NCBI GenBank assembly: GCA_017941705.1
Contig: JAGAVX010000005.1
Coordinates: forward strand, 16,911-80,910
Length of the DNA stretch: 64,000 bases
Direction: 5' to 3'
Source of the DNA: Atopobiaceae bacterium
Lineage (GTDB): Bacteria > Actinomycetota > Coriobacteriia > Coriobacteriales > Atopobiaceae
Below, one piece after another: positions 1 through 8,429 of this stretch. The first letter of the stretch is position 1, and each line of letters opens with the position of its first letter. Both the position numbers and the translations under genes were made by a program. Under the pieces are notes generated by a model. That model was not told the origin of the DNA, made no database searches, and saw only the letters and a list, made by a program, of their open reading frames with translations.

Positions 1-1490
1 GCGCGCTTGAACTCGCGATACGACCCATCGCGCACCACCGGCAGCTTGCGCCTGAGCGCGATCGCCTTGCGATAGAACGCCAACAGCGAGTGTGGATCCT
101 TGTCTGCTTCCGCCACGTTGATGTCCACGTAGTTGGGGTTGACGGGATACCACGGCTCAGCAGCACCGTTGCCTCCCACAAAGCCCGCACCGGGACCGGC
201 GTCCCACTGCATGGGCGTACGCGCATGGTCGCGCGTCGCCCGGTTGACCAGCTTCATGCAGGCGACCTCGGGCAATCCGAGCCTACGCAGACGCGCCACC
301 TGGTTGAAGGTCGACACGTCGGCAGAGTCTTCCACGCGCTCGAGGTGCGTGTTGGTCATGCCGATCTCCTGCCCCTGATACACGAAGGGCGTGCCGCGCA
401 AAAACAGATAACTGCAGGCCAGTGACTTGCCGCTCTCCACGCGATACCTCTCGCTGCCGTAGCGGCTGATGATGCGTGGGTGGTCGTGGTTCTCGATATA
501 GAGCGAGTTCCACGCATGCTCGGCAAGGCCCGTCTGCCACGAACCCAAGGCCTGCTTGTAGGCACGCAGGTCAAACGGGCGTGGAATCCAGTCGGTGAAC
601 ACGCAGTCCGCGCTCATGTGCTCGAAGGTGAACATCATGTCGAGCTCCTGGTCAGGACCCTCGTCACAGTACTCGAGCGCCTTCTCGGCACTGATCATCG
701 GCGCCTCGCCCACCGTCATGCAGTCATACTCGCTAAGCACGTTGCGGCGGAACTGCTGCAGGTACTCGTGCACATGCGGACCGTGGTCGTAGAAGCGCAT
801 GCCGCGCGCGGCGGGCATGAGCGGGTTGTCGTCGGGCAGGCCCTCGGTCTTGCTGATGTAGGTGATGACGTCCTCGCGGAAGCCATCCACGCCCAGGTCC
901 AGCCAGAAGCGCATGATCTTCTCGACCTCAGCGCGCACCGCCGGATTGTCCATGTTGAGATCGGGCTGCTTCTTGGCAAAGATGTGCAGGTACCACTGGT
1001 CGCGCGCAGGCTCGTACTCCCATGCGATTCCCTCAAAGAGGCTGTCCCAGTTGTTTGGAGGCGTCCCGCCATCCTCGGGTGCGCCGGGCGTCTTGCCGTC
1101 GCGCCAGATATACCAGTCGGCATACGCGTTGTCGCGCGACGAGCGGCTCTCCTTGAACCAGGCGCATTCGTCCGAGCTGTGATTGACCACCAGGTCCATG
1201 ATCACGCGCAGGCCTCGTTCGTGCGCGCCATCAAGCACCTGCTTGAACACGTCAAGCGTGCCGTACTCGGGATTGATGTCGTAATAGTCGGCGATGTCGT
1301 AGCCAAAGTCCGCCTGCGGGCTTGGGTACAGCGGACTGAACCAGATGCCCGTGACGCCCAGGCTCGCGATGTAGTCGAGCTTGGACAGCACGCCCCACAG
1401 GTCTCCGATCCCGTCGCCGTTGCCATCACAAAAGCTGCGCGGCCAAATCTGGTAGAAGACGGCATCCTTGTACCACTGCGTGCGCTGCAT
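1..1490 (-). CDS. Alpha-glucosidase / oligo-1,6-glucosidase, GH13 (3' end beyond window)
   Basis: Cytoplasmic GH13 enzyme expected to hydrolyse alpha-glucosidic bonds of short malto- or isomalto-oligosaccharides. About 496 codons are visible; the C-terminus lies outside the window. The start is ATG at 1490 with GGGGAGGT upstream. The N-terminus reads WYKDAVFYQIWPRSF, and the usual GH13 regions follow: DLVVNHSS near residue 100, GFRED with the nucleophile Asp207, TVGE with acid/base Glu262, and ENHDHPR with Asp336. All catalytic residues are present. It is divergent from the deoxyribosyltransferase gene. A palindrome near its start (1542-1560) suggests LacI-type sugar control. Isomaltase, trehalose-6-phosphate hydrolase and dextran glucosidase are close relatives, so the exact substrate is open. 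Confidence 0.9.
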   Translation of the reverse strand, partial: MQRTQWYKDAVFYQIWPRSFCDGNGDGIGDLWGVLSKLDYIASLGVTGIWFSPLYPSPQADFGYDIADYYDINPEYGTLDVFKQVLDGAHERGLRVIMDLVVNHSSDECAWFKESRSSRDNAYADWYIWRDGKTPGAPEDGGTPPNNWDSLFEGIAWEYEPARDQWYLHIFAKKQPDLNMDNPAVRAEVEKIMRFWLDLGVDGFREDVITYISKTEGLPDDNPLMPAARGMRFYDHGPHVHEYLQQFRRNVLSEYDCMTVGEAPMISAEKALEYCDEGPDQELDMMFTFEHMSADCVFTDWIPRPFDLRAYKQALGSWQTGLAEHAWNSLYIENHDHPRIISRYGSERYRVESGKSLACSYLFLRGTPFVYQGQEIGMTNTHLERVEDSADVSTFNQVARLRRLGLPEVACMKLVNRATRDHARTPMQWDAGPGAGFVGGNGAAEPWYPVNPNYVDINVAEADKDPHSLLAFYRKAIALRRKLPVVRDGSYREFKR

Positions 1491-1541
1491 GGCGACCTCC
1501 CCGCTCGCGTTCCCGTTGTTCAAGCATACGCCTATAGCAGC

Positions 1542-1560
1542 GGTTTCCTGCGGTGAAACC
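1542..1560. promoter_or_regulatory. Candidate sugar operator (palindrome)
   Basis: GGTTTC-7 nt-GAAACC forms a 19-bp palindrome about 52 nt upstream of the GH13 start. On the minus strand it overlaps TTTCAC, which is followed after 16 nt by TATAGG, a plausible -35/-10 pair. The layout fits a LacI-family operator for alpha-glucoside genes. The repressor gene is not in the window. Confidence 0.4.
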
Positions 1561-1671
1561 CATGACCGTCGTGGTACGCCCGAGTCCGTCCCGCCGCCGG
1601 CCGCCCATGCGTCACACAGAGGCGTGCGGTCACGCTACCATCAAACAAGCCCGATTCTACAAGGAGGAACA

Positions 1672-2091
1672 ATGCTGGTATACATCGCGGGGCCGCTCTT
1701 CTCGGATGGCGAGCGTGCCTTCAACGAGACCGTCGACGCCATTGTGCGCGATTGCGGACACACCACCTACCTGCCGCAGCGCGACGGCGGGCGCGTGACC
1801 GACCTTCCCGACACGGTTGAGGGCGTTGGCAAGCACACTTACCTCTTCAGACTCGACTGTGACAACCTCCGACGCTGCGACCTCTTTCTCTATCTCATGG
1901 ACGGACGCGTGCCCGACGAAGGCGCAAGCTTTGCGCTGGGATACTGCTACGCCCACGGCACGAGATGCGTCGGCTATAAGACCGATGTGCGCACCGTCCT
2001 CGACGGCACGGACAACCTCATGCTGACCGGAGCCCTTGAGACCATCCTCACCACACCCGACGAGCTACGTGCATTCTTTGCGCCGTGCTAG
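1672..2091 (+). CDS. Nucleoside 2-deoxyribosyltransferase family protein
   Basis: Predicted 139-residue enzyme of purine/pyrimidine salvage, which transfers the deoxyribosyl group between nucleobases in the cytoplasm. The N-terminal YIAGPLF, the Asp of RRCDLFLYLMDG near residue 70, and DEGASFALG with Glu83 match the family nucleotide-binding and catalytic signatures. The length is normal for the family. The start is the ATG at 1672, preceded by AAGGAGGAAC; an earlier in-frame extension has no ribosome binding site. The RpiR regulator begins 12 nt downstream, so the two may be co-transcribed. Some family members act on other N-ribosides, so the substrate is inferred. Confidence 0.85.
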   Translation: MLVYIAGPLFSDGERAFNETVDAIVRDCGHTTYLPQRDGGRVTDLPDTVEGVGKHTYLFRLDCDNLRRCDLFLYLMDGRVPDEGASFALGYCYAHGTRCVGYKTDVRTVLDGTDNLMLTGALETILTTPDELRAFFAPC

Positions 2092-2103
2092 GGAGCGTGC
2101 ATC

Positions 2104-2988
2104 ATGATCGTTCAGCAGCTGCGTGAGCAGGAGGGCTTCTCGCCCATCGAGCGTACTATCGCGCAGTACTTCCTCGACGCAGGCGAGACGCTGCGCGAGC
2201 AGAGCGCGCGGTCGATCGCAGCCAAGCTCTACACCGCCCCTTCCACCGTCACGCGCCTGTGCAAGCGCCTCGGTTACGCGGGGTACAACGACTTTCGCGA
2301 CGACTACCTCGACGAGCTGCGCTACCTTTCGTCCGCGTTCACAGAGGTCAATGCGAACCAGCCCTTCCGCAAGTCCGATGACACGCGGACCATTGCCGCC
2401 AAGATCGGAGCGCTCTACCGCGAGACCGTCGACGACACCCTGCAGCTCACCGACGGCGATGCGCTCGAGCGTGCGGTGAGGCTGATAGCGGATGCGCGAA
2501 ACGTGTTCGTGTACTCCGGTGGTCCGCAGTCGTACCTTGCCGAGGACTTCGTGGACAAGATGGCGCGCATCGGTCGACGCGTCATCGTGACGTACAAGGA
2601 CGATACCTCGTACTTCTTCTCTTCTGGCGCACGCAGGGACGAAGTGTTCGTCGTGCTCTCGTACTCGGGCGAGACAAGCGGGGCCCTGCGCGTGGCAAAG
2701 CAAGCCCGCGAAGCCGGTGCGTCCGTGGTCGCTCTCACGTCGTACGGGCGCAACTCGCTAGCAGCTATGGCCGACGTCACGCTGCACGTCTCCACACGCG
2801 AGAAGCTGGTCGAGAAGCTAGGCAGCTTTGGGATGGGCATCTCGACCATGCTGCTCCTGGATGTCATCTACTCGTGCGTGCTGGCGCTCGACTACGACCG
2901 CAACGTGGTACGACGCATCAAAGTGACCAGGTCCTACGAGATCTACCGCGATTCGGACAACCCCATCCTGCACGATCGGCGCAATTGA
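2104..2988 (+). CDS. RpiR/MurR-family transcriptional regulator (HTH + SIS)
   Basis: 294-residue regulator. The N-terminal HTH_6 domain (about residues 1-75) includes SARSIAAKLYTAPSTVTRLC as the recognition region. A SIS sugar-phosphate-binding domain follows (about 115-270), with VFVYSGGPQS and VVLSYSGETSG typical of the SIS phosphate-binding loops. RpiR proteins sense phosphosugars and control sugar catabolic operons. The neighbouring locus holds a broken 6-phospho-beta-glucosidase at 3309-3470, so this regulator may once have controlled a beta-glucoside operon. That link is inference; the regulator itself looks intact. Confidence 0.9.
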   Translation: MIVQQLREQEGFSPIERTIAQYFLDAGETLREQSARSIAAKLYTAPSTVTRLCKRLGYAGYNDFRDDYLDELRYLSSAFTEVNANQPFRKSDDTRTIAAKIGALYRETVDDTLQLTDGDALERAVRLIADARNVFVYSGGPQSYLAEDFVDKMARIGRRVIVTYKDDTSYFFSSGARRDEVFVVLSYSGETSGALRVAKQAREAGASVVALTSYGRNSLAAMADVTLHVSTREKLVEKLGSFGMGISTMLLLDVIYSCVLALDYDRNVVRRIKVTRSYEIYRDSDNPILHDRRN

Positions 2989-3308
2989 CGACAAAGGAAT
3001 CAGCCAAAACCGGTCGCAAGACCCATCGATACCCAGACGGACACCTAAATCTCAATCGAGAATTTGCGAAACGTGGGATAACAGTCGATCTCGATCGAGA
3101 TTTAGGTGCCGGCAGAAGTATCACGCCCTTGTACGCCTTGGTGGACGCCACATCCAGGGGGCCCAGACACGAAACGCCGTTGCCGGCAGAACCACGATGA
3201 GGTCCTTGCGGCGCAACAATGTTTGATACGACCCGCCATGTCCACGAGACGCCATGAAAGCCGCTTTAATATGACTTAGCAGGCACTTGCCAGAAAGGTA
3301 GCGCGGTA
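2989..3308. other. Intergenic stretch with repeat element, no gene seen
   Basis: 320 bp between the RpiR gene and the GH1 remnant. It contains the first 67-bp inverted-repeat element (3042-3108) and, near its end, AGAAAGGTAG, which would serve as ribosome binding site for the GH1 remnant. No convincing coding frame or remnant of a PTS permease could be read. Confidence 0.6.
3042..3108 (+). repeat. 67-bp inverted-repeat element, copy 1
   Basis: Begins CACCTAAATCTC and ends GAGATTTAGGTG. The 20-bp terminal arms (3042-3061, 3089-3108) differ at one position. The 27-nt centre contains CGTGGGAT at element positions 31-38. The same length and core position recur in copies at 30675, 55298 and 56555. 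It is MITE- or REPIN-like and could fold as a long hairpin in RNA. Confidence 0.85.
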
Positions 3309-3470
3309 ATGGCATTTCCAGATGGATTCCTTTGGGGCGGGGCCGCTGCAGCAAGCCAGCGCGGAGGAGCCTACGACGCCGACGGCAAGGGCAGCTTCAG
3401 GCGCATCAAGAAAGACCCGTTTGCCTGGTACCCGCAGGTTTGCCGCACCAACGGCGCCTGCCTAGAGTAA
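3309..3470 (+). pseudogene. Internally deleted 6-phospho-beta-glucosidase (GH1) remnant
   Basis: 53 codons. The first 30 or so (MAFPDGFLWGGAAAASQ, then YDADGKGSF) match the N-terminus of GH1 6-phospho-beta-glucosidases, compare MAFPKNFLFGGATAANQ of the intact gene at 20014-21459. The last 20 or so (RIKKDPFAWY, then TNGACLE and a stop) match the typical GH1 C-terminus (KKSFDWYK..IATNG). Around 400 residues, including both catalytic glutamates, are missing, and the two ends are joined in frame. Its AGAAAGGTAG ribosome binding site and ATG survive. It cannot be an active glycosidase. The parent was probably a different paralogue from the one at 20 kb. Confidence 0.8.
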
Positions 3471-3511
3471 TGGCAGACCGCACGACGGCAGCTCACAGAA
3501 GGGAGCAGACC

Positions 3512-4177
3512 ATGGCGGAGGACATGAGCAAGGTAACGAGCACGGACGGCATACGCGAGTTCGAGCGCAGGTACGCGGCGCCCGACTGCGTGGTGCTGGA
3601 CAGCGCGTATTGCTCGATGGGTCGGATGGTGGCCATACGCGCCTGCAAGACTGCAGGTTGGAGGTACCACGACACCGTGACGCTGCTCGAGCTCGTGCCC
3701 GAGCGCGGTGTGACGCCGGAGGATGTGGATGCCTTCGAGGCAAAGTCCGCTGCGCCGGATGCCGACCTCGATGCACTGCGGAGGAGCGACGAGTACCAAC
3801 GCATCATCGGCGCCTATCGGCTGGCCGCCGAACGCGCGCTAGCCCAAGACCCCTGCCTCATCCATGACCGCGTGAGCAGGTCCTTTGTCGAGAGCCTGGG
3901 CAAGACCTGCGCAAGCGCCATGACCTATGCAAATGACCGACCCGCCATGCGCGTGCGTGCAAAGGTGTCACCGCTGCATGCCAATCTTGCGGACGACGCC
4001 GAGCTGGACGCCGCCATCGCATACGAGGACGCACGCCGCCGCAGCTGGCACGCCCTCGCAGATGACGGGACGGCTTGGGGCGATCCGGTCACCTATGACC
4101 TCATGATCTGCACCGACATCCTCGGACGAGACTTTGCGGCGCAGCTGCTCGCACAGTTGATGATGGGACAGCAATAG
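3512..4177 (+). CDS. Cytidylate kinase-like family protein
   Basis: 221 residues from ATG 3512, which has GAAGGGAG at good spacing; an in-frame ATG at 3472 lacks one. The overall pattern follows the cytidylate-kinase-like family (Cytidylate_kin2): an N-terminal strand then SAYCSMGRMVAIRACKTAGW in place of the usual GSGGR loop, GWRYHDTVTL (family: PFYDK), a central CLIHDR, and C-terminal WGDPVTYDLMICTDILG (family: WGDP..YDL.L.SD.LG). The glycine-rich P-loop is degenerate, so NMP kinase activity is doubtful; a nucleotide-binding role is more cautious. It starts 41 nt after the GH1 remnant and looks monocistronic. Confidence 0.65.
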   Translation: MAEDMSKVTSTDGIREFERRYAAPDCVVLDSAYCSMGRMVAIRACKTAGWRYHDTVTLLELVPERGVTPEDVDAFEAKSAAPDADLDALRRSDEYQRIIGAYRLAAERALAQDPCLIHDRVSRSFVESLGKTCASAMTYANDRPAMRVRAKVSPLHANLADDAELDAAIAYEDARRRSWHALADDGTAWGDPVTYDLMICTDILGRDFAAQLLAQLMMGQQ

Positions 4178-4530
4178 AAACAGGGCAGTCCCTTCGCAGA
4201 AGAAAGATCGTGTGCCCACGCTCAGAACTCGAGCACCTCGCCGTCGGCAGGAATGAGAACCTGACTTCCGACACCAAGCCGGTCCACGAAAGCACGCAGG
4301 TACGAGCGCGAGGTGTTACCGTGGTTGACCGTCTCCATATGGCTGGGCCGCCGCCGTTGCGCCGCCAAGTCACACCAAGCCGCCGGACCCAGCCACACGT
4401 CTGCTATCCTCTCGTCATGCAGCACTAGACGGGCATCCCGCAGCAATGGCTGTGGGGCTAGTATCGCTGCCGACGCACAATGAGCCAGGAACAAGTCGGT
4501 GTCGGGGGACACCGCGGAGAGGAGCAACCC
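4178..4530. other. Intergenic stretch, no feature recognised
   Basis: 353 bp between the kinase-like gene and the LUD gene. Short open frames here have no ribosome binding site or recognisable sequence. It probably holds the promoter of the LUD gene, but no clear -35/-10 pair stands out. Confidence 0.5.
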
Positions 4531-5160
4531 GTGGATGCAAACATCACCAAACGCAACGAGCTGCTGGCGCAGCGGGTCATCAAGGGGCTCGCATCGCGCA
4601 ACATGAGCGGATACTATGCGGCAACACGCGAGGAGGCACTCGCCAAGGCACTCGAGCTCATCGAACCTGGTGCGACCGTCACCATGGGCGGCGCCATGAG
4701 TGCGCACGAAATCGGCCTGGTCAAGGCCGTGCAGGAGGGCGGCTACCACTTCATCGACCGCGACAAGATCGAGGACAAGCGCGCCGCGATGCTCGCAGCC
4801 TACGACGCAGACGTCTTTCTCGCCAGCGTCAACGCGATGACCGAGGACGGCGTGCTCGTCAACATCGATGGCAACGCCAATCGCGTCTCGGCCATTGCAC
4901 AGGGTCCCAAGAAGGTCATTTTCATCGTGGGCATGAACAAGGTCTGCGACGACGTGGACGGTGCCATGAAGCGGGCGCGCAATGTGGCAGCCCCGATCAA
5001 TGCACAGCGCTTTGGGCTTGCCACCCCGTGCAGCAAGACCGGCTCGTGCGCCAACTGCAAGTCGGCTGACACCATCTGCTGCCAGTTCCTCATCACGCGG
5101 TACTCGCGTCACGCCGGGCGCATCCACGTGATCCTGGTCAACGACAACCTGGGGTTCTAG
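4531..5160 (+). CDS. LUD-domain (DUF162) protein, LutC/YkgG type
   Basis: 209 residues from GTG 4531, chosen because GGAGAGGAG lies 6 nt upstream; an ATG at 4480 has a weaker site. Family features: TVTMGGAMSAHEIGL near residue 55, DVFLASVNAMTEDGVLVNIDGNANRVSAI near 100-130, and the C-terminal Cys cluster PCSKTGSCANCKSADTICC, then RIHVILVNDNLGF. LUD proteins occur in lactate-utilisation (LutABC) complexes and as stand-alone proteins in anaerobes; no lutA/lutB is nearby. The clustered cysteines could bind a metal or Fe-S centre (inference). Confidence 0.85.
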   Translation: MDANITKRNELLAQRVIKGLASRNMSGYYAATREEALAKALELIEPGATVTMGGAMSAHEIGLVKAVQEGGYHFIDRDKIEDKRAAMLAAYDADVFLASVNAMTEDGVLVNIDGNANRVSAIAQGPKKVIFIVGMNKVCDDVDGAMKRARNVAAPINAQRFGLATPCSKTGSCANCKSADTICCQFLITRYSRHAGRIHVILVNDNLGF

Positions 5161-5171
5161 CACAAGTAACA

Positions 5172-5214
5172 GCCGGTGCGCCATGGGAGGCATTTGTCCC
5201 CATGGCGCACCGGC
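5172..5214. terminator. Bidirectional terminator hairpin
   Basis: Perfect 16-bp stem (5172-5187 with 5199-5214) and 11-nt loop in the 72-bp gap between the convergent LUD and TauE genes. No strong U-tract, but position and stability fit a shared terminator. Confidence 0.7.
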
Positions 5215-5232
5215 ATCATGCAGCAGCGCTCT

Positions 5233-6024
5233 CTACCCCAGCGCCAGCACGTTGGTAACGCAGTTGTAGAGAGAGATGAGCGGCAACAGCGCCATGACAG
5301 CCACGTAGATACGACGCACGCCCCGCTCGGTGAGGCGCCGGTTGCCAAGGGTGCCGATGAAGCCCCCAGCGACGGCGGGCAGCACCACAAACGGAACGTA
5401 GGTGAGGTCAACCGTCCAGAGCGCCCCACTCGTTGCCGAAAGCACCAGCTTTGACAACTGGCTGAAGAAGATGATTGCCAGGCTGTAGACCGCCCCCTCC
5501 TTGGCACCAAGGGAGAAGAGCAGCGACAGCGCGGCCACGTTAAGCGGTCCTCCGCCAATTCCCAGAAACACCGCCACCGCGCCAAGCGCAAATCCCGCCA
5601 TAAAGATAGCGACCGGATTGGTGAGCTTCCAACTGGGCATCCGGTCCTGACGCAGCGTGTAAACAAAGATGAGGCCCAGTACCACGGCCAATATACCGCC
5701 CTGCACGGCCTTGACCAGATGAGAGTCAAAGGAGCCCGTCAAAGCAGAGAATACCCAGTCGCCAGCGACGCCGCCCAAGAGCGAGCCTGCTGACACCGAG
5801 AGCACCATCCGCCGATCGAACGAGAACCCCGCACGCAACTGCCGCGACAGACTCACGCAGCACATCGTGAAGACCGCGATACACGAGTAGAGGTTGATGG
5901 TGGCTGGGTCATGGAGCCCCACGAGATCGAGCAGCGGCTTGATGATGACTCCACCGCCAAGGCCCGCCACCGCACCTAGCGAGGTGGCCAAGAGAATCAC
6001 CAGTGTGTAGATGAGATAGTTCAC
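5233..6024 (-). CDS. TSUP-family (TauE/SafE) membrane transporter
   Basis: 263-residue integral membrane protein with about eight hydrophobic segments. The N-terminal LATSLGAVAGLGGGVIIKPLLD and the second half-repeat FALGAVAVFLGIGGGPLNVA carry the paired glycine motifs (GLGGG / GIGGGP) that define the sulfite-exporter TauE/SafE family. Such proteins export sulfite, sulfonates or related organic anions; the substrate cannot be read from sequence. It is encoded alone, divergent from the MBL-fold gene. Confidence 0.88.
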   Translation of the reverse strand: MNYLIYTLVILLATSLGAVAGLGGGVIIKPLLDLVGLHDPATINLYSCIAVFTMCCVSLSRQLRAGFSFDRRMVLSVSAGSLLGGVAGDWVFSALTGSFDSHLVKAVQGGILAVVLGLIFVYTLRQDRMPSWKLTNPVAIFMAGFALGAVAVFLGIGGGPLNVAALSLLFSLGAKEGAVYSLAIIFFSQLSKLVLSATSGALWTVDLTYVPFVVLPAVAGGFIGTLGNRRLTERGVRRIYVAVMALLPLISLYNCVTNVLALG

Positions 6025-6131
6025 GTCAAGCCTCTCGTCCCAACGAACCTTGCCTCATTGTCTCACGACATGCGCCAGCACGGGTGAGCTGTGGGACAAT
6101 TGGGCTCGTCGCACAGCCTGAAGGAGGTTCC

Positions 6132-6998
6132 GTGAGCACCGAGCTCGCCGTCACCATACTGGTCGAGAACACACCCGTCAGTGGACTCGAGGCGGAGCAT
6201 GGACTCTCGGTCCACCTACGGTACAGACGCGAGGGGCATGTGACGAACGTTCTGTTGGATTTTGGGCAGTCAGACGCCTTTGCCCGCAACGCCAGCACGC
6301 TGGGCGTCAACCTAGATGCCGTTGACGTAGCCGTACTCTCACATGCACACTACGACCACGCTGATGGCATGCCAGCGTTCTTTGGGGCCAACGACCATGC
6401 CTCGCTGTACCTGAGCGAAGCGTGTGCGGAGCGTTGCTGGTCGACAAAGGCGGGGGCTGTCGCGCCGCACTACATCGGCATAGCACGCGGGCTCCTTGCG
6501 CGCCATGCGGACCGGATGGTGCGCGTCGCGTCCGACCACGTGACCACGATCGTCCCGGGCGTGCATCTGGTGCCGCACACCACGCCAGGCCTCGACCTGC
6601 TAGGCGAGCGCGCGGGAATGCTTTTGCACGACGGTGACGATTGGAAGCCCGACGACTTTTCCCACGAGCAGACCCTTGTACTGGAGCTGGAACCCTCCCC
6701 TAGCGGAGCGCAGCGAGTGGCCGTCTTCAACAGCTGCTCACATGCAGGGCTTCCCGCCATTGCCACCGAGGTTGCGAACTGCTTCCCGCAAGCGCAAATA
6801 GCCGCCTATGTGGGTGGCCTTCATCTCGTACACGCCTCAGAGGATCAAATCATGCAGGTGGCCAGCGCCATCCGCACGGCCGGCATCGAGCACCTCCATA
6901 CCGGACACTGCACCGGCGAACGTGCGACAACCTTGCTGCAGGAGGCACTGCCCGGGCGCGTGCATGCGCTCTACCCCGGCGCGACCCTCCGCCTCTGA
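6132..6998 (+). CDS. MBL-fold metallo-hydrolase
   Basis: 288 residues from GTG 6132 preceded by AAGGAGGT. The metal-binding motif LSHAHYDHADGM (family SHxHxDHxGG) is at about residue 74, and further histidines are in VHLVPHT, NSCSHAG, GGLHLV and HTGHCTG. This pattern fits the subgroup that includes 7,8-dihydropterin-6-yl-methyl-4-(beta-D-ribofuranosyl)aminobenzene 5'-phosphate synthase-like enzymes, with a C-terminal GHCTG motif. The true substrate is unknown. It is monocistronic, ending at a hairpin before the convergent gene. Confidence 0.85.
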   Translation: MSTELAVTILVENTPVSGLEAEHGLSVHLRYRREGHVTNVLLDFGQSDAFARNASTLGVNLDAVDVAVLSHAHYDHADGMPAFFGANDHASLYLSEACAERCWSTKAGAVAPHYIGIARGLLARHADRMVRVASDHVTTIVPGVHLVPHTTPGLDLLGERAGMLLHDGDDWKPDDFSHEQTLVLELEPSPSGAQRVAVFNSCSHAGLPAIATEVANCFPQAQIAAYVGGLHLVHASEDQIMQVASAIRTAGIEHLHTGHCTGERATTLLQEALPGRVHALYPGATLRL

Positions 6999-6999
6999 C

Positions 7000-7022
7000 G
7001 TCGCAAAGGCCGTCCTTGCGAC
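7000..7022. terminator. Hairpin between convergent genes
   Basis: GTCGCAAAGG pairs with CCTTGCGAC (one bulged A, loop CCGT) directly after the MBL-fold stop and 45 nt beyond the stop of the convergent minus-strand gene. Likely a weak bidirectional terminator. Confidence 0.45.
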
Positions 7023-7066
7023 CTCGTCTCTCAGCTCAACGTGAAGCAGCTATAGGAGATAGCTTG

Positions 7067-8218
7067 TCAAATGTAAGGACCCGTCGCATCGTACTCGCCG
7101 TACTCGCAGCCCACATGAGCCACGTCCAGGTCCTCGATCAGCAGCCACTCGAACTCGTCGCGCTCGTAGAGCCGCACGGTGCCCGTCCCCGTACCACCGT
7201 TCCATAGACGCGTGTGGCGCATCTGGCCGTCTGGCGCCTCGTAGCGAATCTGCAGCATCTCGCTCTTTGGGCACGTGACGTCGGTCACCAGGCGTGTCGT
7301 GAACGTCTCCTGCTCCACATGCCACACCAGATGCGTCTCGGTCTCGTGGCAGGAGAAGCTTGTCTGACTGCCTGTCCAAAGCTTTGAGAAGTTGAACTCG
7401 TAGGGCTCGCCCTCGAGCACCAGCTGACCCAGGAGCTTGCGATCCAACGCCAGATGACCGATCTTGGGACGACCACCGCCGATCTCGAGCGCGGTGGCGC
7501 TCAGACGCTCGCCGGTCAGATGCCGCCTGACATCATTGCTTGCCAGCCAGACCCAAGGACTCGTGAAGTCGCTGCCCCAGTTCTTGTCGGCGTAGCCAAA
7601 GCAGGTCGAGGGATCGACCACGTAGCGTTCGCCGTCGAGGAAAACGTCGCCGGTGTAGGCGCACTTTATCCCCTCGGCATGCCAGAACATCTGGAACGCC
7701 TCGGTCGCACGGACGGGCTCGCTTGCACCGTAACCAACATTGAAGGCAATCTCTTTGTTGACGCGCAGGTCAAAGGCTATATCTCCCGCATCGCTCATCC
7801 ACTCGGGATGTGCGACAGCCTCCTCGGCAGTCACGCGCACGCGCCCGACCAAGTCGGTCTCGCAGGCGATGCAGTCATCCGCAGAGACCCAGAATGGCAC
7901 GCCTCGCCCGACCTCGACCTGATCCCAGCCAAAGAAGCGGTGGAGCTGCTTGGCACCCTTGCCCCAGGTACCTGCCTTGACCATGAGATACGAAGGCCTG
8001 CGACCGTCACGCGTGCCATCGGGTGCCATGCCAAACAGGGGCTTCGGTCCACCCAGATCGGGGTTTACCAGAAAGAACTCGACGAAGAAGGCGCGCTCCT
8101 CGCCCGTGACGGCGTGGCGCCCCGTAAACGAGTGCCACCACCAGTCATAACCCTGCTGAGCCAATCCGCCGGTCAGCATAAAGCGGTCGCGCGAAATGTC
8201 ATGATCGTCCGAAGCCAT
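7067..8218 (-). CDS. Tocopherol cyclase-like (lipocalin-fold) protein
   Basis: 383-residue protein without signal peptide or membrane segment, rich in Trp, Tyr and beta-strand patterns. GYDWWWHSFTGRH near residue 24 and YADKNWGSDFTSPWVWLASN near residue 215 resemble the conserved parts of tocopherol cyclase-family proteins, which have a paired lipocalin-like barrel. Bacterial members are not known to make tocopherol, and no isoprenoid genes are nearby, so this is a fold-level call. A hydrophobic-ligand binding or carbohydrate-modifying role is possible. The start ATG 8218 has AAGGGGGC upstream. Confidence 0.5.
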   Translation of the reverse strand: MASDDHDISRDRFMLTGGLAQQGYDWWWHSFTGRHAVTGEERAFFVEFFLVNPDLGGPKPLFGMAPDGTRDGRRPSYLMVKAGTWGKGAKQLHRFFGWDQVEVGRGVPFWVSADDCIACETDLVGRVRVTAEEAVAHPEWMSDAGDIAFDLRVNKEIAFNVGYGASEPVRATEAFQMFWHAEGIKCAYTGDVFLDGERYVVDPSTCFGYADKNWGSDFTSPWVWLASNDVRRHLTGERLSATALEIGGGRPKIGHLALDRKLLGQLVLEGEPYEFNFSKLWTGSQTSFSCHETETHLVWHVEQETFTTRLVTDVTCPKSEMLQIRYEAPDGQMRHTRLWNGGTGTGTVRLYERDEFEWLLIEDLDVAHVGCEYGEYDATGPYI

Positions 8219-8276
8219 GATGCCCCCTTAGGTCTGCCGTTCAGGATATGGTGCCACAAATAACCAGCACGAGAGG

Positions 8277-8348
8277 GAGTGTTGTCTGGGGGACACGCCC
8301 CAGGACCACAGAAGTGCTGTTTAGGGGCGCGTCACCTGGACAACGCTC
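8277..8348. repeat. Imperfect 25-bp inverted repeat
   Basis: 8277-8301 and 8324-8348 are inverted copies matching at 20 of 25 positions, with a 22-nt centre. It lies in the divergent gap between the tocopherol-cyclase-like gene and the small RNA. It could be a hairpin in the 5' leader of the minus-strand gene or a degenerate mobile repeat. Confidence 0.5.
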
Positions 8349-8395
8349 GTAATCGAAAAGAAATTAGATTGGGTGAACTTTTTTCTAATTCCTAC

Positions 8396-8423
8396 TTGCG
8401 TTTGGGGAGATTATAAGTAAAAT
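8396..8423 (+). promoter_or_regulatory. Promoter of small RNA
   Basis: TTGCGT (8396-8401), 16-nt spacer, TAAAAT (8418-8423) in a locally AT-rich stretch. It would start transcription near 8430 with no open frame downstream, ending at the terminator at 8486-8525. Confidence 0.5.
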
Positions 8424-8429
8424 ATAGTT

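Noticed and set aside
480..1556. 358-codon plus-strand frame
   Set aside because: Shadow of the GH13 gene on the opposite strand; composition is low-complexity and no motif is seen.
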